Shown: one piece after another, positions 1 to 9,188 of the stretch
Layout of the letters: every line of letters begins with the position of its first letter
How positions within the stretch are numbered: position 1 is the stretch's first letter
Assembly (NCBI RefSeq): GCF_000315625.1
Contig: NW_005434625.1
Span: 387,762-451,761 of the forward strand
Direction of reading: 5' to 3'
Origin: Guillardia theta CCMP2712
Taxonomy: Eukaryota; Cryptophyceae; Pyrenomonadales; Geminigeraceae
Length of the DNA stretch: 64,000 bases
Made by a program: the position numbers and the translations under genes
Notes under the pieces: generated by a model
Databases searched by the model: none
Told to the model about the DNA's origin: nothing
The model's input: only the letters and a program-made list of their open reading frames with translations

Positions 1-529
1 TTCCTGACTCAGGATTTGAAGCAGTTCCTAGAGTGCCAAGATCGAGTCATATTACGATTCAGTAGGAGTAGGACAAGTCGTCTCTTTCCCCTCTCATTCC
101 GGCATCCGATGGCCGTTAAGTCCGTCGAAGGCTAGATGTGACCGGCCCGAAGTCGACTGTGATGTCAGTAGAAATCACTAAAAGAACTTGTTGCAAGCTC
201 AGGTTCTACCGCCACAGTCACACTGATGGCTGACCTCTTGGTTACTGCCAGTCCGATGAGCTCTAGGGCTCAAAGACGTGCTCGTCCACAGTAGAAGCTC
301 TAAAGACCATCCATCGACATGTAACGACTTTGCTGCCACTGTTGATTCCAAGTTGAAGAACTGACATACTCCTCCACACTACTATCTCAGCCACCCGTTG
401 TAGGTTCTTGTCAGATTTGCTGATATCAGTGCTGCAGCGATAAACTCCTTGCTTGTGATGGATCTAGATTGTAAATCCTTTCCCCCTCTTCCCCACCCTC
501 GTCCGTCCTCATACGGTTCTCTGACCCTC

Positions 530-640
530 TTCCCCAGTGCCGCTCCTTCCGGCTCCTCAGGCACTCCCTTCCAATCTCGCTGTACATTCAGCCGCACCTG
601 CTCTCCCCACCTCTCCTACTCTTCGTCTCCATAAACGTTT
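530..640 (-). pseudogene. Decayed third copy of the small duplicated gene (3' part)
   Basis: On the minus strand this stretch aligns by eye with the last third of the small gene at 919-1197: both have a block reading about 'gtacagcgag...gggagtgcc' followed by a Glu/Arg-rich tail. The match is patchy, starts abruptly and has no upstream half or TATA box nearby, so I read it as a relic of the same family lying in tandem with copy 1. It could instead be the 3' exon of a diverged active paralogue. Similarity is seen in the sequence; its status as a relic is inference. Confidence 0.4.
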
Positions 641-918
641 GTTTGTTACACAGCTCGATGAACTGCAAAGAAGAGCAAGACGAGCTGCAAAAGCCTGCTA
701 GCAACGAATCTGAAGGCTGACAGTAACCTGGAAAGACAACTTCGTCTCGAGCTTGACTTCATCGCAAGAAAACAAATGCTAGTCGTACCGTGACAAACAT
801 GCACACCCCTTGCCCTGAATGCAGACTCCCACCAAACAAGCGCTTTGAAAAGACAACATTCGTTTATTATCGTACAGTTCGTATCTACAGCAATATCGTA
901 CATCTCCCCGGTCCTTCC

Positions 919-1197
919 TCATCGTACTCGGACCCCCCTCTCCCGTGCCTCCTTCAAGCTCTCAAGGCACTCCCGTCCCTCGCTGTACACCCAGCCCCTC
1001 CTGCTCTCCCCCTCGCCCCTCCTCGTCGCCTCCACGTACGCTTCCTGCGCGGCAGTGAGGCGGAGGGCTGGCTTCGAGTTGCGGCGAGCCGGGGCACGGG
1101 TGAAGGTGACGTCGATCATCTCCACGAAGACCGCCGGGGCATGGCGCTTGGCTGGGGCGTCGACGAGGATCTCAGGTCGGCTTGCTGACTCGTGCAT
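919..1197 (-). CDS. Small basic protein of unknown function, intact copy
   Basis: An uninterrupted 92-residue reading frame opens with MHESASRPEILVDAP and ends with a Glu/Arg-rich tail (..ECLESLKEARERGVRVR). It has no signal peptide, membrane segment or motif that I recognise. Support for expression comes from context: on the coding strand a TATA box (ggtatataaagcccc) lies about 50 bp upstream of the ATG, and the 3' flank contains aataaacg. The second, mirror-image copy at 2014-2281 keeps the same frame over most of its length, so most substitutions have been tolerated at the protein level. Function cannot be assigned. Confidence 0.55.
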   Translation of the reverse strand: MHESASRPEILVDAPAKRHAPAVFVEMIDVTFTRAPARRNSKPALRLTAAQEAYVEATRRGEGESRRGWVYSEGRECLESLKEARERGVRVR

Positions 1198-1246
1198 GGC
1201 TGGTGGGATAGCGAAAGAATGTGATGGCTTGGCGGCGGGAGGGCTG

Positions 1247-1265
1247 GGGCTTTATATACCCGGGC
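1247..1265 (-). promoter_or_regulatory. TATA-box promoter of copy 1
   Basis: On the minus strand the sequence reads cccgggtatataaagcccc, a consensus-like TATA box about 50 bp before the ATG at 1197. The identical element sits in mirror position at 1946-1965. Such clear TATA boxes are rare in the rest of this window, suggesting a strongly or conditionally expressed gene pair. Confidence 0.6.
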
Positions 1266-1945
1266 GGGGAGGGAAGAAGTTGCTTGTCAGCGAGGATACG
1301 AGGAGATGCGGAAACGAGGCGAGTGGTTGACACCTCCCGAAGAAGGTAAGCCTGAGATTCGAAGCGAGTCGGAGATGCTCTCCGGCTCGTGATCATCGAC
1401 CGGTCGAAGAAGGTCGAACAGCCCTGCAGCCCTCGAAAGAGTCTCGGAGGCCACTCCGACGGGCGATCCGGAGACCATCGCTGAGGCGAGGATGACAGTT
1501 AATACGGAGTTATCCCCTCTGCCTGTGGTAAGGATCACGCGGCATAGACCATCCAGCAAGATCGAAGAGCTCGAGGAGTCCTGTAAAATAGTATTTTAGC
1601 TCAAAACCTCCTTGCTGACAGTGTCGGTCATGAAGATCGATCTGCAGATTGGGTACGTCGCCCTTCGTATCTTCCAGATGACAGGGACGATGGTCTATGC
1701 CGCGTGATCCTTACCACTATGACGGTGACAAGCTGTCATCAGCCGTCAGCACATGCGGCCTCCGAGACCACCCGAAAGAAGGAAGAGCTTTCTTCGACCT
1801 TCTTCGACCGGTCGATGATCACGAGCCGGAGAGCATCTCCGACTCGCTTCGAATCTCAGGCTTACCTTCTTCGGGAGGTGTCAACCACTCGCCTCGTTTC
1901 CGCATCTCCTCGTATCCTCGCTGACAAGCAACTTCTTCCCTCCCC

Positions 1946-1965
1946 GCCCGGGTATATAAAGCCCC
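1946..1965 (+). promoter_or_regulatory. TATA-box promoter of copy 2
   Basis: The sequence cccgggtatataaagcccc is identical to the element upstream of copy 1, about 50 bp upstream of the ATG at 2014. The two promoters face away from each other across a spacer of roughly 680 bp that may act as a shared upstream region. Confidence 0.6.
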
Positions 1966-2013
1966 AGCCCTTCCGCCGCCAAGCCATCACATTCTTTCGC
2001 TATCCCACCAGCC

Positions 2014-2281
2014 ATGCACGAGTCAGCAAGCCGACCTGAGATCCTCGTCCAAGCGCCATGCCCCGGCGGTCTTCGTGGAGATGATCGACGTCACCTTCAC
2101 CCGTGCCCCGGCTCGCCGCAACTCGAAGCCAGCCCTCCGCCTCACTGCCGTGCAGGAAGCGTACGTGGAGGCGACGAGGAGGGGCGAGGGGGAGAGCAGG
2201 AGGGGCTGGGTGTACAGCGAGGGACGGGAGTGCCTTGAGAGCTTGAAGGAGGCACGGGAGAGGGGGGTCCGAGTACGATGA
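2014..2281 (+). pseudogene. Second copy of the small basic protein, frameshifted by an 11-bp deletion
   Basis: The start region matches copy 1 exactly (ATG CAC GAG TCA GCA AGC). After 'atcctcgtc' eleven bases present in copy 1 (gacgccccagc) are missing, which throws the original frame out after about 11 codons. From an internal ATG at 2075 the old frame resumes for 68 residues to the same C-terminus. The copy is therefore either a pseudogene or now makes an N-terminally shortened protein from 2075. Promoter and 3' flank are intact. Confidence 0.65.
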
Positions 2282-2399
2282 TGAAGGACCGGGGAGATGT
2301 ACGATATTGATGTAGATACGAACTGTACGATAATAAACGAATGTTGTCTTTTCAAAGCGCTTGTTTGGTGGGAGTCTGCATTGAGGGCAAGAGTATGCC

Positions 2400-3370
2400 A
2401 CGTGACGGCAAAGGCTTGATTGACTTTCGATGGAGCAAGAGTCATGCTGGAGAAGAGGAGGCGACGTCTATTTTTGTCCTCGCATCAAAACGATCGTACG
2501 TTGCAACATCACGGCTTGAGGATGTTCTGCATTGCACGATGACATATGATAGTGTCAAGGAGCAAGAAACGTTCTTGGCTCATCCTTTGACTGCTATTAT
2601 ACCATGTTTTGGAGATGTGCAGAATGAGAGCCATGTTCTCGTTTCAGTATGAGCTGCAAGAAAGCTTCAGTACCAAAACATAATCAAGTTCACAAAGGAG
2701 AATGATGATCATTAGAGAATCGTTTCAAATCCAGGAATGAAGGTTTCTTGCGGTTTGTTTTTACTTGATCATGCAGAAACATAAAAACTGACACAACAGT
2801 TTCAGCGAAGGGAAAAATGCCATAAGAATGATAGCAAAACGGAGTGGGAGAGAGCCCCAATATTCATTCCCGCTCGGATCGAATGAAGGCTTACCGAATG
2901 CGATGACAGAAACATGACAGTCTTTCTAACCTCGGTCAGCATCGCTCACGTCATAGACTAGTAGGATCTGAATGCAAGCTCGAGTAAGGGAGGCCACGTC
3001 AGTATTGATGGGAGTCTGAAAACTTTTTACACCTTGATTGTTGTTTCTGCTATTCTGTTTGGCCCCTTGTTCATGCAGTCAAAACTGGTGTTCTTCCATT
3101 TCTCTCTAATGTCCCTCGACTGTTAATTCCACTCAAGTAATGAAACATTGCTTTCAACAAGATTATGTCAAGGACAGTCTGCCTTGTAGACCGAATATCC
3201 GTTGCCTTCATGTAGACAACTGGACTCTGTTCAAAAGAATGTATTGCGCATCGGAAAAAATAATCACTAGAGAAAACAATATGCTATGTGCCCCACCCTC
3301 CGCTGATAGCGGGTAGCAACATCTTCCTGCTCTGTCCTCCGCAGGCCCGTACCGTCGCATTGAAACGTGT
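2400..3370. other. Intergenic stretch, no gene recognised
   Basis: About 1 kb of mixed-composition sequence. One reading frame of 103 codons runs through 2341-2652 on +, but it starts inside the 3' flank of the duplicated gene, has no recognisable domain and no splice-site context, so I do not call it. I see nothing else here. Confidence 0.5.
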
Positions 3371-3381
3371 CCTGAGGTTTC

Positions 3382-5950
3382 TCAGACAAGGGTGCCCTCT
3401 TCCTGCCCCTCTGCTGGAGCAGACGGCTCCTCTTCCTCTCCTCTGCTGTTCCTAGAGCCCCTAGAGCTTGAGCTGCTCCTTATCACAGAGAAGTTCTCCT
3501 GCCTGCTTGTGTTGGGCTGGGAAGGAAGAAACGTCCATCCTCGCGGAGTGTAGTGAACCCCAGAGATCGGCCTGCCGATCTGCTGCTGCGAGAGCAGGTT
3601 GTGCAGCTCCTCTCCCCGAGGCATCATGGTGCGGTGGTCGCGGTCCATGGCGTACAGGAGGAACATGGCGTCCATGGCGTCGAGCAGCACCGAGGCGAAG
3701 AAGTTGAGCACCAGCGACGAGATACAGAAGGAGGTAACGAACACGAACCTCGCAACGATGAGATGCACTATCCTCAGCTGCCCCCGCTGCAGCACCGCCC
3801 ACTCGACATAGGCGTTGGACAGCAGCCACCCTGTCAGAGCTGCGCAGAGCGCCACCACGAGAGCGCCGGTCCTCAGGATAACGGCCGGAGACACGTCTGC
3901 TACCAGGGCAGCGAGGTGATTGCGGTGTAGGAGAAGACTGGTGACCTTGGCAGAGTGGCAGAAAGGATAGCCAGAGATTGCCATGAGAGGGACGGCGAAT
4001 CGGTTGACGAAGCCAATCACGTCCTCGAGGCAGAACCAGACCGACTCCTGCACGCTGCTGCTGCTCCTCGACTTGCGCTTTCCCGGCAAGCTGCTCTCGG
4101 TCAGGCCTCGGGGTTGGAAGATAAGCTTGAGAGTCTCGCAGAAGGACGACACCAAGGCCGAGAAGCAGATGGAGCCGAAGGAAGTGCTGCAAACCACTTC
4201 ATCAGATCCAGAAAGCACAGCAGATGTCTAGTGCCTGAGGGCCCAGCCAAGGGCGGACATGCCGGGAGACATCAGGGATGCGATCCTAAGGAGACATTCA
4301 GACGGTGAGACGGGGAGCGTGGTAGACGGACCTTGAGGAGTCTCGCATTCTACTGCTTTCATTCCCTCGCCTCTTGGGCATCTCAGCGAAGTACCTGAGC
4401 AACCAGATTCAGTTTCACGGCTGAGTTGGGTAAGAGGATGACTACCAAAGACCGATGGCCCCGCAGACTGTGTAACGTTTGACCTCCTCGAGAATCGAGT
4501 TCGTCCATAGCAGGACCACAGAGATGAAGCCCATCCCAACGTACGCCCAGCCATCCGTTTGCCACTCACAGCGCTGCTCACCGTTGGGAAGCTTGGCCCT
4601 CACAGCAACCCCCGACATGAACGACAATGCGATGAAGAGGAAGCAAGCTCCCAACCACATCACCTGCAGCATGTCAGTTTCACTTCAACTCGAAGACGAG
4701 ATAGACACTACACCTGAATCAAAGATAAAAATATAGATATGACAAGCACCGAGTAGTTCTCAACGAGGGCCTGCTAAAGCGTCAATTTGAGCCGAATGGG
4801 AGTGCAATGCATTCACCTTGCTAGCGCACGTCAGGAGTGCAGCAGTGAAAGCTATTCGCTCCTTCACCAGGTAAATGATTGCCAGCGAGAGAGTCATCAC
4901 AACAAGTAGGGTGATAGGCCACACCATATGAACCCCGAGCAAGAAAAGAGATATCGCAGAACAAAACAACGCAATCGGCAGCGCCGACAATGTTATATAG
5001 ACAAATGCGGTTGTGAATCTTCCCAACAGGAGCACCCAGATCGCACCAAAGACTATGGAAGAGAAAGCAAGCAAGGCAACTATCCCGGAAGCGTTCCGAA
5101 CTCTTTTGTAAGCGTTCTCCAAGACTTGCTCGGGGCTCAGATCGTCTTGGAAATCGCCTTCCTCTGAATTTTGCTCCTTCTCCTTCTTTGTCGAATTTGA
5201 TTCACCATGACTCGTGGAATTGCTTTGTGCAAGACTTGTTCCATTCCGCAGGGCGTGAGAGGGAAGTCCAGTACTAGCCTGCAGTTTTATGTCTTTGAGC
5301 AACTGCTTTAAACTCTGTGGAAGCATGTTGCTGCTCAAGAGCTTCCTCGCATGTCCATGAGACACCTGGAAGGAGCCAGGCTCTTCAGCGAGCTGCTTCC
5401 CGGCGACAGAGCGCAGCCTGTGAGACCATGGATCCCAGTTGGCGTGAGACTTCTTCACCACCTTCAACCTCGCAAGCCTTTTCCCTCCCGTCTGAAAGTT
5501 CTCATGGCGCCCTTCAAGCGCATGCTGAATGACCTCTGCTTCCGGTATGTCCCGTGCCACAGCCACCTTCTCCTGAGCGAGCCTCGCCTCGCACAGCTCG
5601 AACTCGTGCGGAAGCTGGTAGTTTGCTCCAAGGATGGCCGCGATGCCTTGGATCAAGAACAAGACCATGATGAAAGTGTACAGCCCGAAGCAACCCTTGT
5701 CTTGGGAGTCTCTGTCTCTGATAACCGGCCTCTTCGGGACCTCCGAGGACGGAGGCAGCAACATGTCCTCCTCGTTCCACATCCTGGGCGACAGGAACGC
5801 GGGAGAAAACGCCTCGGACCGCCTTGCCGACTCTACTCTGTGGCTGACGATGTTCTCAGGAAACACGTCCTCACTCTCCCTCCTCTGGATCGAAGGATTG
5901 TTCTCAGGTTCCATGTTCCCGGCGCTGTCCTGGATACGCTCGCCGCGCAC
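3382..5950 (-). CDS. Choline-transporter-like protein (SLC44/CTL family)
   Basis: Multi-pass membrane protein of the CTL/SLC44 family, which carries choline or related solutes across plasma or organelle membranes. Exons read 4817-5914 (or 5950), 4714-4773, 4663-4446, 4394-4332, 4285-4235 and 4186-3382, all in phase. Family landmarks appear in order: a cytosolic N-terminus, a first membrane helix (near 5690-5640), a long hydrophilic loop with several N-glycosylation sequons, a block of helices, then CASK-ALVENYSVLV, WTNSILEEVKRYTVCGAIGLWYF, STSFGSICFSALV, the CLEDVIGFVNRFA block and a C-terminal DAMDAMFLLYAMD segment. The frame opens with GTG at 5950, so ATG at 5914 is the likelier start. The intron 4187-4234 has a GC donor. 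The C-terminal tail is Ser/Glu-rich. The substrate cannot be read from sequence. Confidence 0.88.
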
Positions 5951-6009
5951 TTGGATCTTGTGGATTTAGCAGTTCAATCCCTTGTTCTCACGAGGTTCCT
6001 TCCATCATG

Positions 6010-7070
6010 ACAGCCTTGAGACGTGTTTTATGTCAGGCTTGTTGACAGTGTGATGTTTCATCTATGATCTTCCTCTTCCTCCAATCATCGCATCTTCTTC
6101 GCTGCCTCCATCGTCAGCCTCCCACTTTTCGCCTCAACATGGATTTTCGGCCAATCTATTTCCGGGGCTCCACCTCCGGGACCCACATCCCCAGACACAC
6201 CTTTTGACTGATCACTCAACATCTTCAGAGCCTCCGGGCCCGACCCAGGGCCCGGCCCGGGCTTATTGGTCAGTCTGGGGATGAGGGTTTGGCCCTTGGA
6301 GTGAGGCGGAATTGCAGGGGTAGTGACTGTTACAGTAGGGGTACTTTGCCTGGTATTTGATGGGGTAGTTGGGGCGATCTTGCACAATCGTTGGGGGTCG
6401 TAGAAAATTCTTAGGAACCTAGGAGTTTCTAGGGCTTATGATCTACAACACGTATTATCTGGTACCCTCCATACGACCTTCCTCAGACCTCGAGGAAATC
6501 ATTCCCCCACCCCTTCAAATGAGCTGTGACATACGGGTAGATTGAACAGGCGGGAGGGGAGTACAGGCTTTTGTTTTCAACACTAGGGGTACTCAACAGA
6601 ATTAAAATGAGGGGTACTTTCCTGAGATATGAGAAGCTCAGAAAGGGGGTAGGGTGATGCGATTTTGATTGGAATGGCGGCTGCAGCGAGAGGTACCGAG
6701 CTTCAGGGGTAGGGTAGTATTCCATAGGGGATTGAGGGCGAGTAGGACGCAGGGTAGGGTGGTGACCACCCGGTAACGGTAGGTAGACGTGCGGGATGGT
6801 GGTGGGTGCGGTGATATAGGTACAGACCAGCAAGTCTGCAGGGAAATGGGGGGGTGGGGGTGGATGTTGTGGAGTTATGGTGGCGAACTTTTCAGGAAGG
6901 GAATGGGGTGGCGAGTGTGCTTGCAAGAGAAGGAAGGGAAAGAGGAATGCAGAAGATGTTTGTATAACTAACTAAGTATGAACCAAAATCTCACAGTGAG
7001 GATGTACATGGACCTCTGAGGAGAGGAATGCTTTTGTAGCGATTTAGTAGCAGGGGCAGTTTGTCAGGAC
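6010..7070. other. Intergenic island rich in GGGGTA/GGGTAGG motifs
   Basis: No gene recognised. The stretch contains a short GC-rich block (cccagggcccggcccgggc near 6245-6265) followed by many copies of gggta, ggggtac and agggtaggg up to about 6880. It belongs to the dispersed family described in the findings. Long open frames here result from the biased composition. Confidence 0.55.
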
Positions 7071-7071
7071 C

Positions 7072-8160
7072 TCAAGCCTGAAAGCAGACAAGCAATGTCG
7101 GATGTGAACATAGCTGGGTACACAAATCAATTCTTGAGTGAATGATATGTGAGTGATTCCAAACAACCGGAAATAGACTTCTCAAGTACAGATGAAGTGT
7201 TCTAAACAAAGTGCGGCAGCCCTGCATCATAACATGAAATGCGATAGTTTTGAGAAGGCTCCACTCGTTGAAGGACCGATGGCTGATGCTGTTCACCCAT
7301 CATGAAAACATTGTATCTGCTCACGGCCTGCACAACATTTTAGGTCTCCGTGTGCTTGTAGTAATCCACTTTGCTTACCCTGATTGATTCCGATTTGAGC
7401 ATGGGTAGCGCGCTGTCACTTAGAATCATTGCCATCCTGTTGGTTTGATCGGGCATGACTGATGTTTCCAGGCGGCATGTCTTCCTGTTGCTGATCCAGT
7501 GAGCTGCGAACCTGAGTGTGTTGGATGGCGCCTTCACGAGCCATTCTCGGTACCAGCGACCCCGTTGTTGGAGCGAGCGTGTGGTGCCTGACAAGCCTGC
7601 CAGGTTTCAACTATCAGCCACGTCTCGACAACCCGCTGCTTCAGGTTGTTTTGTTGCTTTACTATCCTCATCATCATCTCATCTCGTTTGTTGCTCACTG
7701 CACGCAGCTCTCTGGCGCTGCAGCTCAGCAGGTGGGCGGGTCACCACATCTTGTGCGATGCTGATGTCATGGCAGGAGTTGTCGGAAGCTGCATCCGAAC
7801 GGATTCGAAGCTCATCGCGCCATAGGTCGAGTCAGATGTGACGCTCTTAATGCTGATGAGCCGCTGCAGGCGAACATGGTCGAGTGAGTTGGACTTGCTT
7901 ACAGAGTTGATGGCGAACGAGACGACGGCCAACGAGGTTGTACTTGATGTGATCACTGCGTCAGCAAGATCTATCCTTCCTTCTTGATGTGCTTGCTGCG
8001 TCAGCAAGATGTCTCCTTCCTATTTCTGACTGATCTGTCAGTCCTCTCAAGACTCGTCCTTCCAAGCTGAAGAGCCAAGGAACCGACCGGCAGCTCGCCC
8101 GGTGCTCCTCGTGCTCTGACTCACTGCCCTCCCGTCTAATCGCTGGCGCAGCCTCGCGCT
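7072..8160. other. Unassigned stretch
   Basis: Short open frames exist on both strands but none shows a recognisable domain. A direct repeat is visible near 7950-8030 (cgtcagcaagat..tccttcc occurs twice, about 40 bp apart). Upstream exons of the membrane protein that follows could lie here. Confidence 0.35.
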
Positions 8161-8163
8161 CGT

Positions 8164-8910
8164 TTGTTGGAAGCCGTCTTCTACTGCCGGCAGTATGTGC
8201 TGATGAAGTGGCTCATCGAGGCCCTCAGGTCTTGTGCAACCGCCATGTGCTGGACATTGACGTTGGTTCAGCATCGGCTCCTTGTCGGAATCGCTCTTCC
8301 TTGTTTTACTTTCGGTTGCTGCAAGTGTGATGCTGAGCGTATGGCCTGACGAGACTGGTAAGAAGACCCCAAAGAATGTCTGTTGGTGTTGACCGACTTG
8401 TGGGTTTGAAACTTGTGTTTCTTTTCATTGTTCTTGCCTCCTTCACCTGCATCTTACATTTTTCATCTTGTGAAAATAAGCATGGGGCTGTGTACATTTT
8501 GTTGGCAGCGCTCCTCTCCTCCATGCTCATTTTATTGGCAGGGTCCTCGTTGAGCTCATGGTTCAACAGTGCGCTTGTTGTTAAGGTAATATTGCATGTT
8601 GAGAATTCTTTCCTTACTTGGCTCCTTGAAGATTTTTCGATGCTTGTCTCATGTTAACGAAGAGGGTCGTACCGTAATGACAGTTTGTCTCTTTCTCTTC
8701 TCCATCTGCTCAGGTGGTTTTCTCTTCTGCGTTGTCTGTTTTTCACCTGACGTTTTCCTTCGAAGTTGTTTTGATGAACCAGAAGTTTTCGTTTGTGTTC
8801 AATTACATCGTGGTCTTCATTGAGATGGGTAAGAAATATGTTTGCTCTAGTGTCATTTTCCTTGTTTGACTGGACCTCGCCAGCTGTTCTTGTGCAAGCA
8901 GGCAATTTTT
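8164..8910 (+). CDS. Possible multi-pass membrane protein, exons partly resolved
   Basis: Several hydrophobic coding-like segments sit next to good splice sites. One ends at a GTAAG donor at 8359 and reads ..SESLFLVLLSVAASVMLSVWPDE. The next (ending at a GTAATA donor near 8586) reads ..HGAVYILLAALLSSMLILLAG..WFNSALVVK. The third begins after a pyrimidine-rich acceptor at about 8715 and reads VVFSSALSVFHLTFSFEVVL..FNYIVVFIEM before a GTAAGAAAT donor near 8825. The last two join in phase. I could not close the junction between the first and second, nor find a clear start or end; upstream sequence from 7500 may hold more exons. No family recognised. Confidence 0.4.
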
Positions 8911-9188
8911 CTTGCATCTCATCGTGAAGAGCCGTTAGCCGCCCGCCACTCACATTTTAGATTTTGCTCTTCCCAGAGATTTTTTCTTGTTTATATTGTA
9001 AAAGATAGCCGGAGGTTTGAAATGATCGTAAGAGTTCAAACTCCCCTTTGCCGAACCTTTACAGAAAGTCTCTTCTACGGAATTGACATGCACGATCAAC
9101 GAGAGAAATTAAGAAAGCTTCTGATGTTCACTGCGCGAAGAAAACTTGACAGACTCGCGGCAAGACACTGACTGTGGTTCCGATCCCT

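Larger units (their letters stand above)
811..2390. repeat. Large inverted repeat (head-to-head duplication), arms about 590 bp
   Basis: The segment around 811-1413 is repeated in reverse complement at about 1798-2390 with only scattered differences. Both arms carry a short gene, its TATA box and its 3' flank. The spacer also keeps remnants of symmetry: 1525-1552 is the reverse complement of 1689-1716, and a 'ggcctccgagac' block occurs in opposite orientations near 1440 and 1755. The whole unit is therefore a palindrome with its centre near 1605-1620, apparently made by one inverted duplication followed by changes in the middle. Outer edges are blurred, near 810 and 2390. Confidence 0.85.

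Noticed and set aside
2341-2652. 103-codon open frame on +
   Set aside because: Begins in the 3' flank of the duplicated gene, has no domain, and lacks splice or promoter context.
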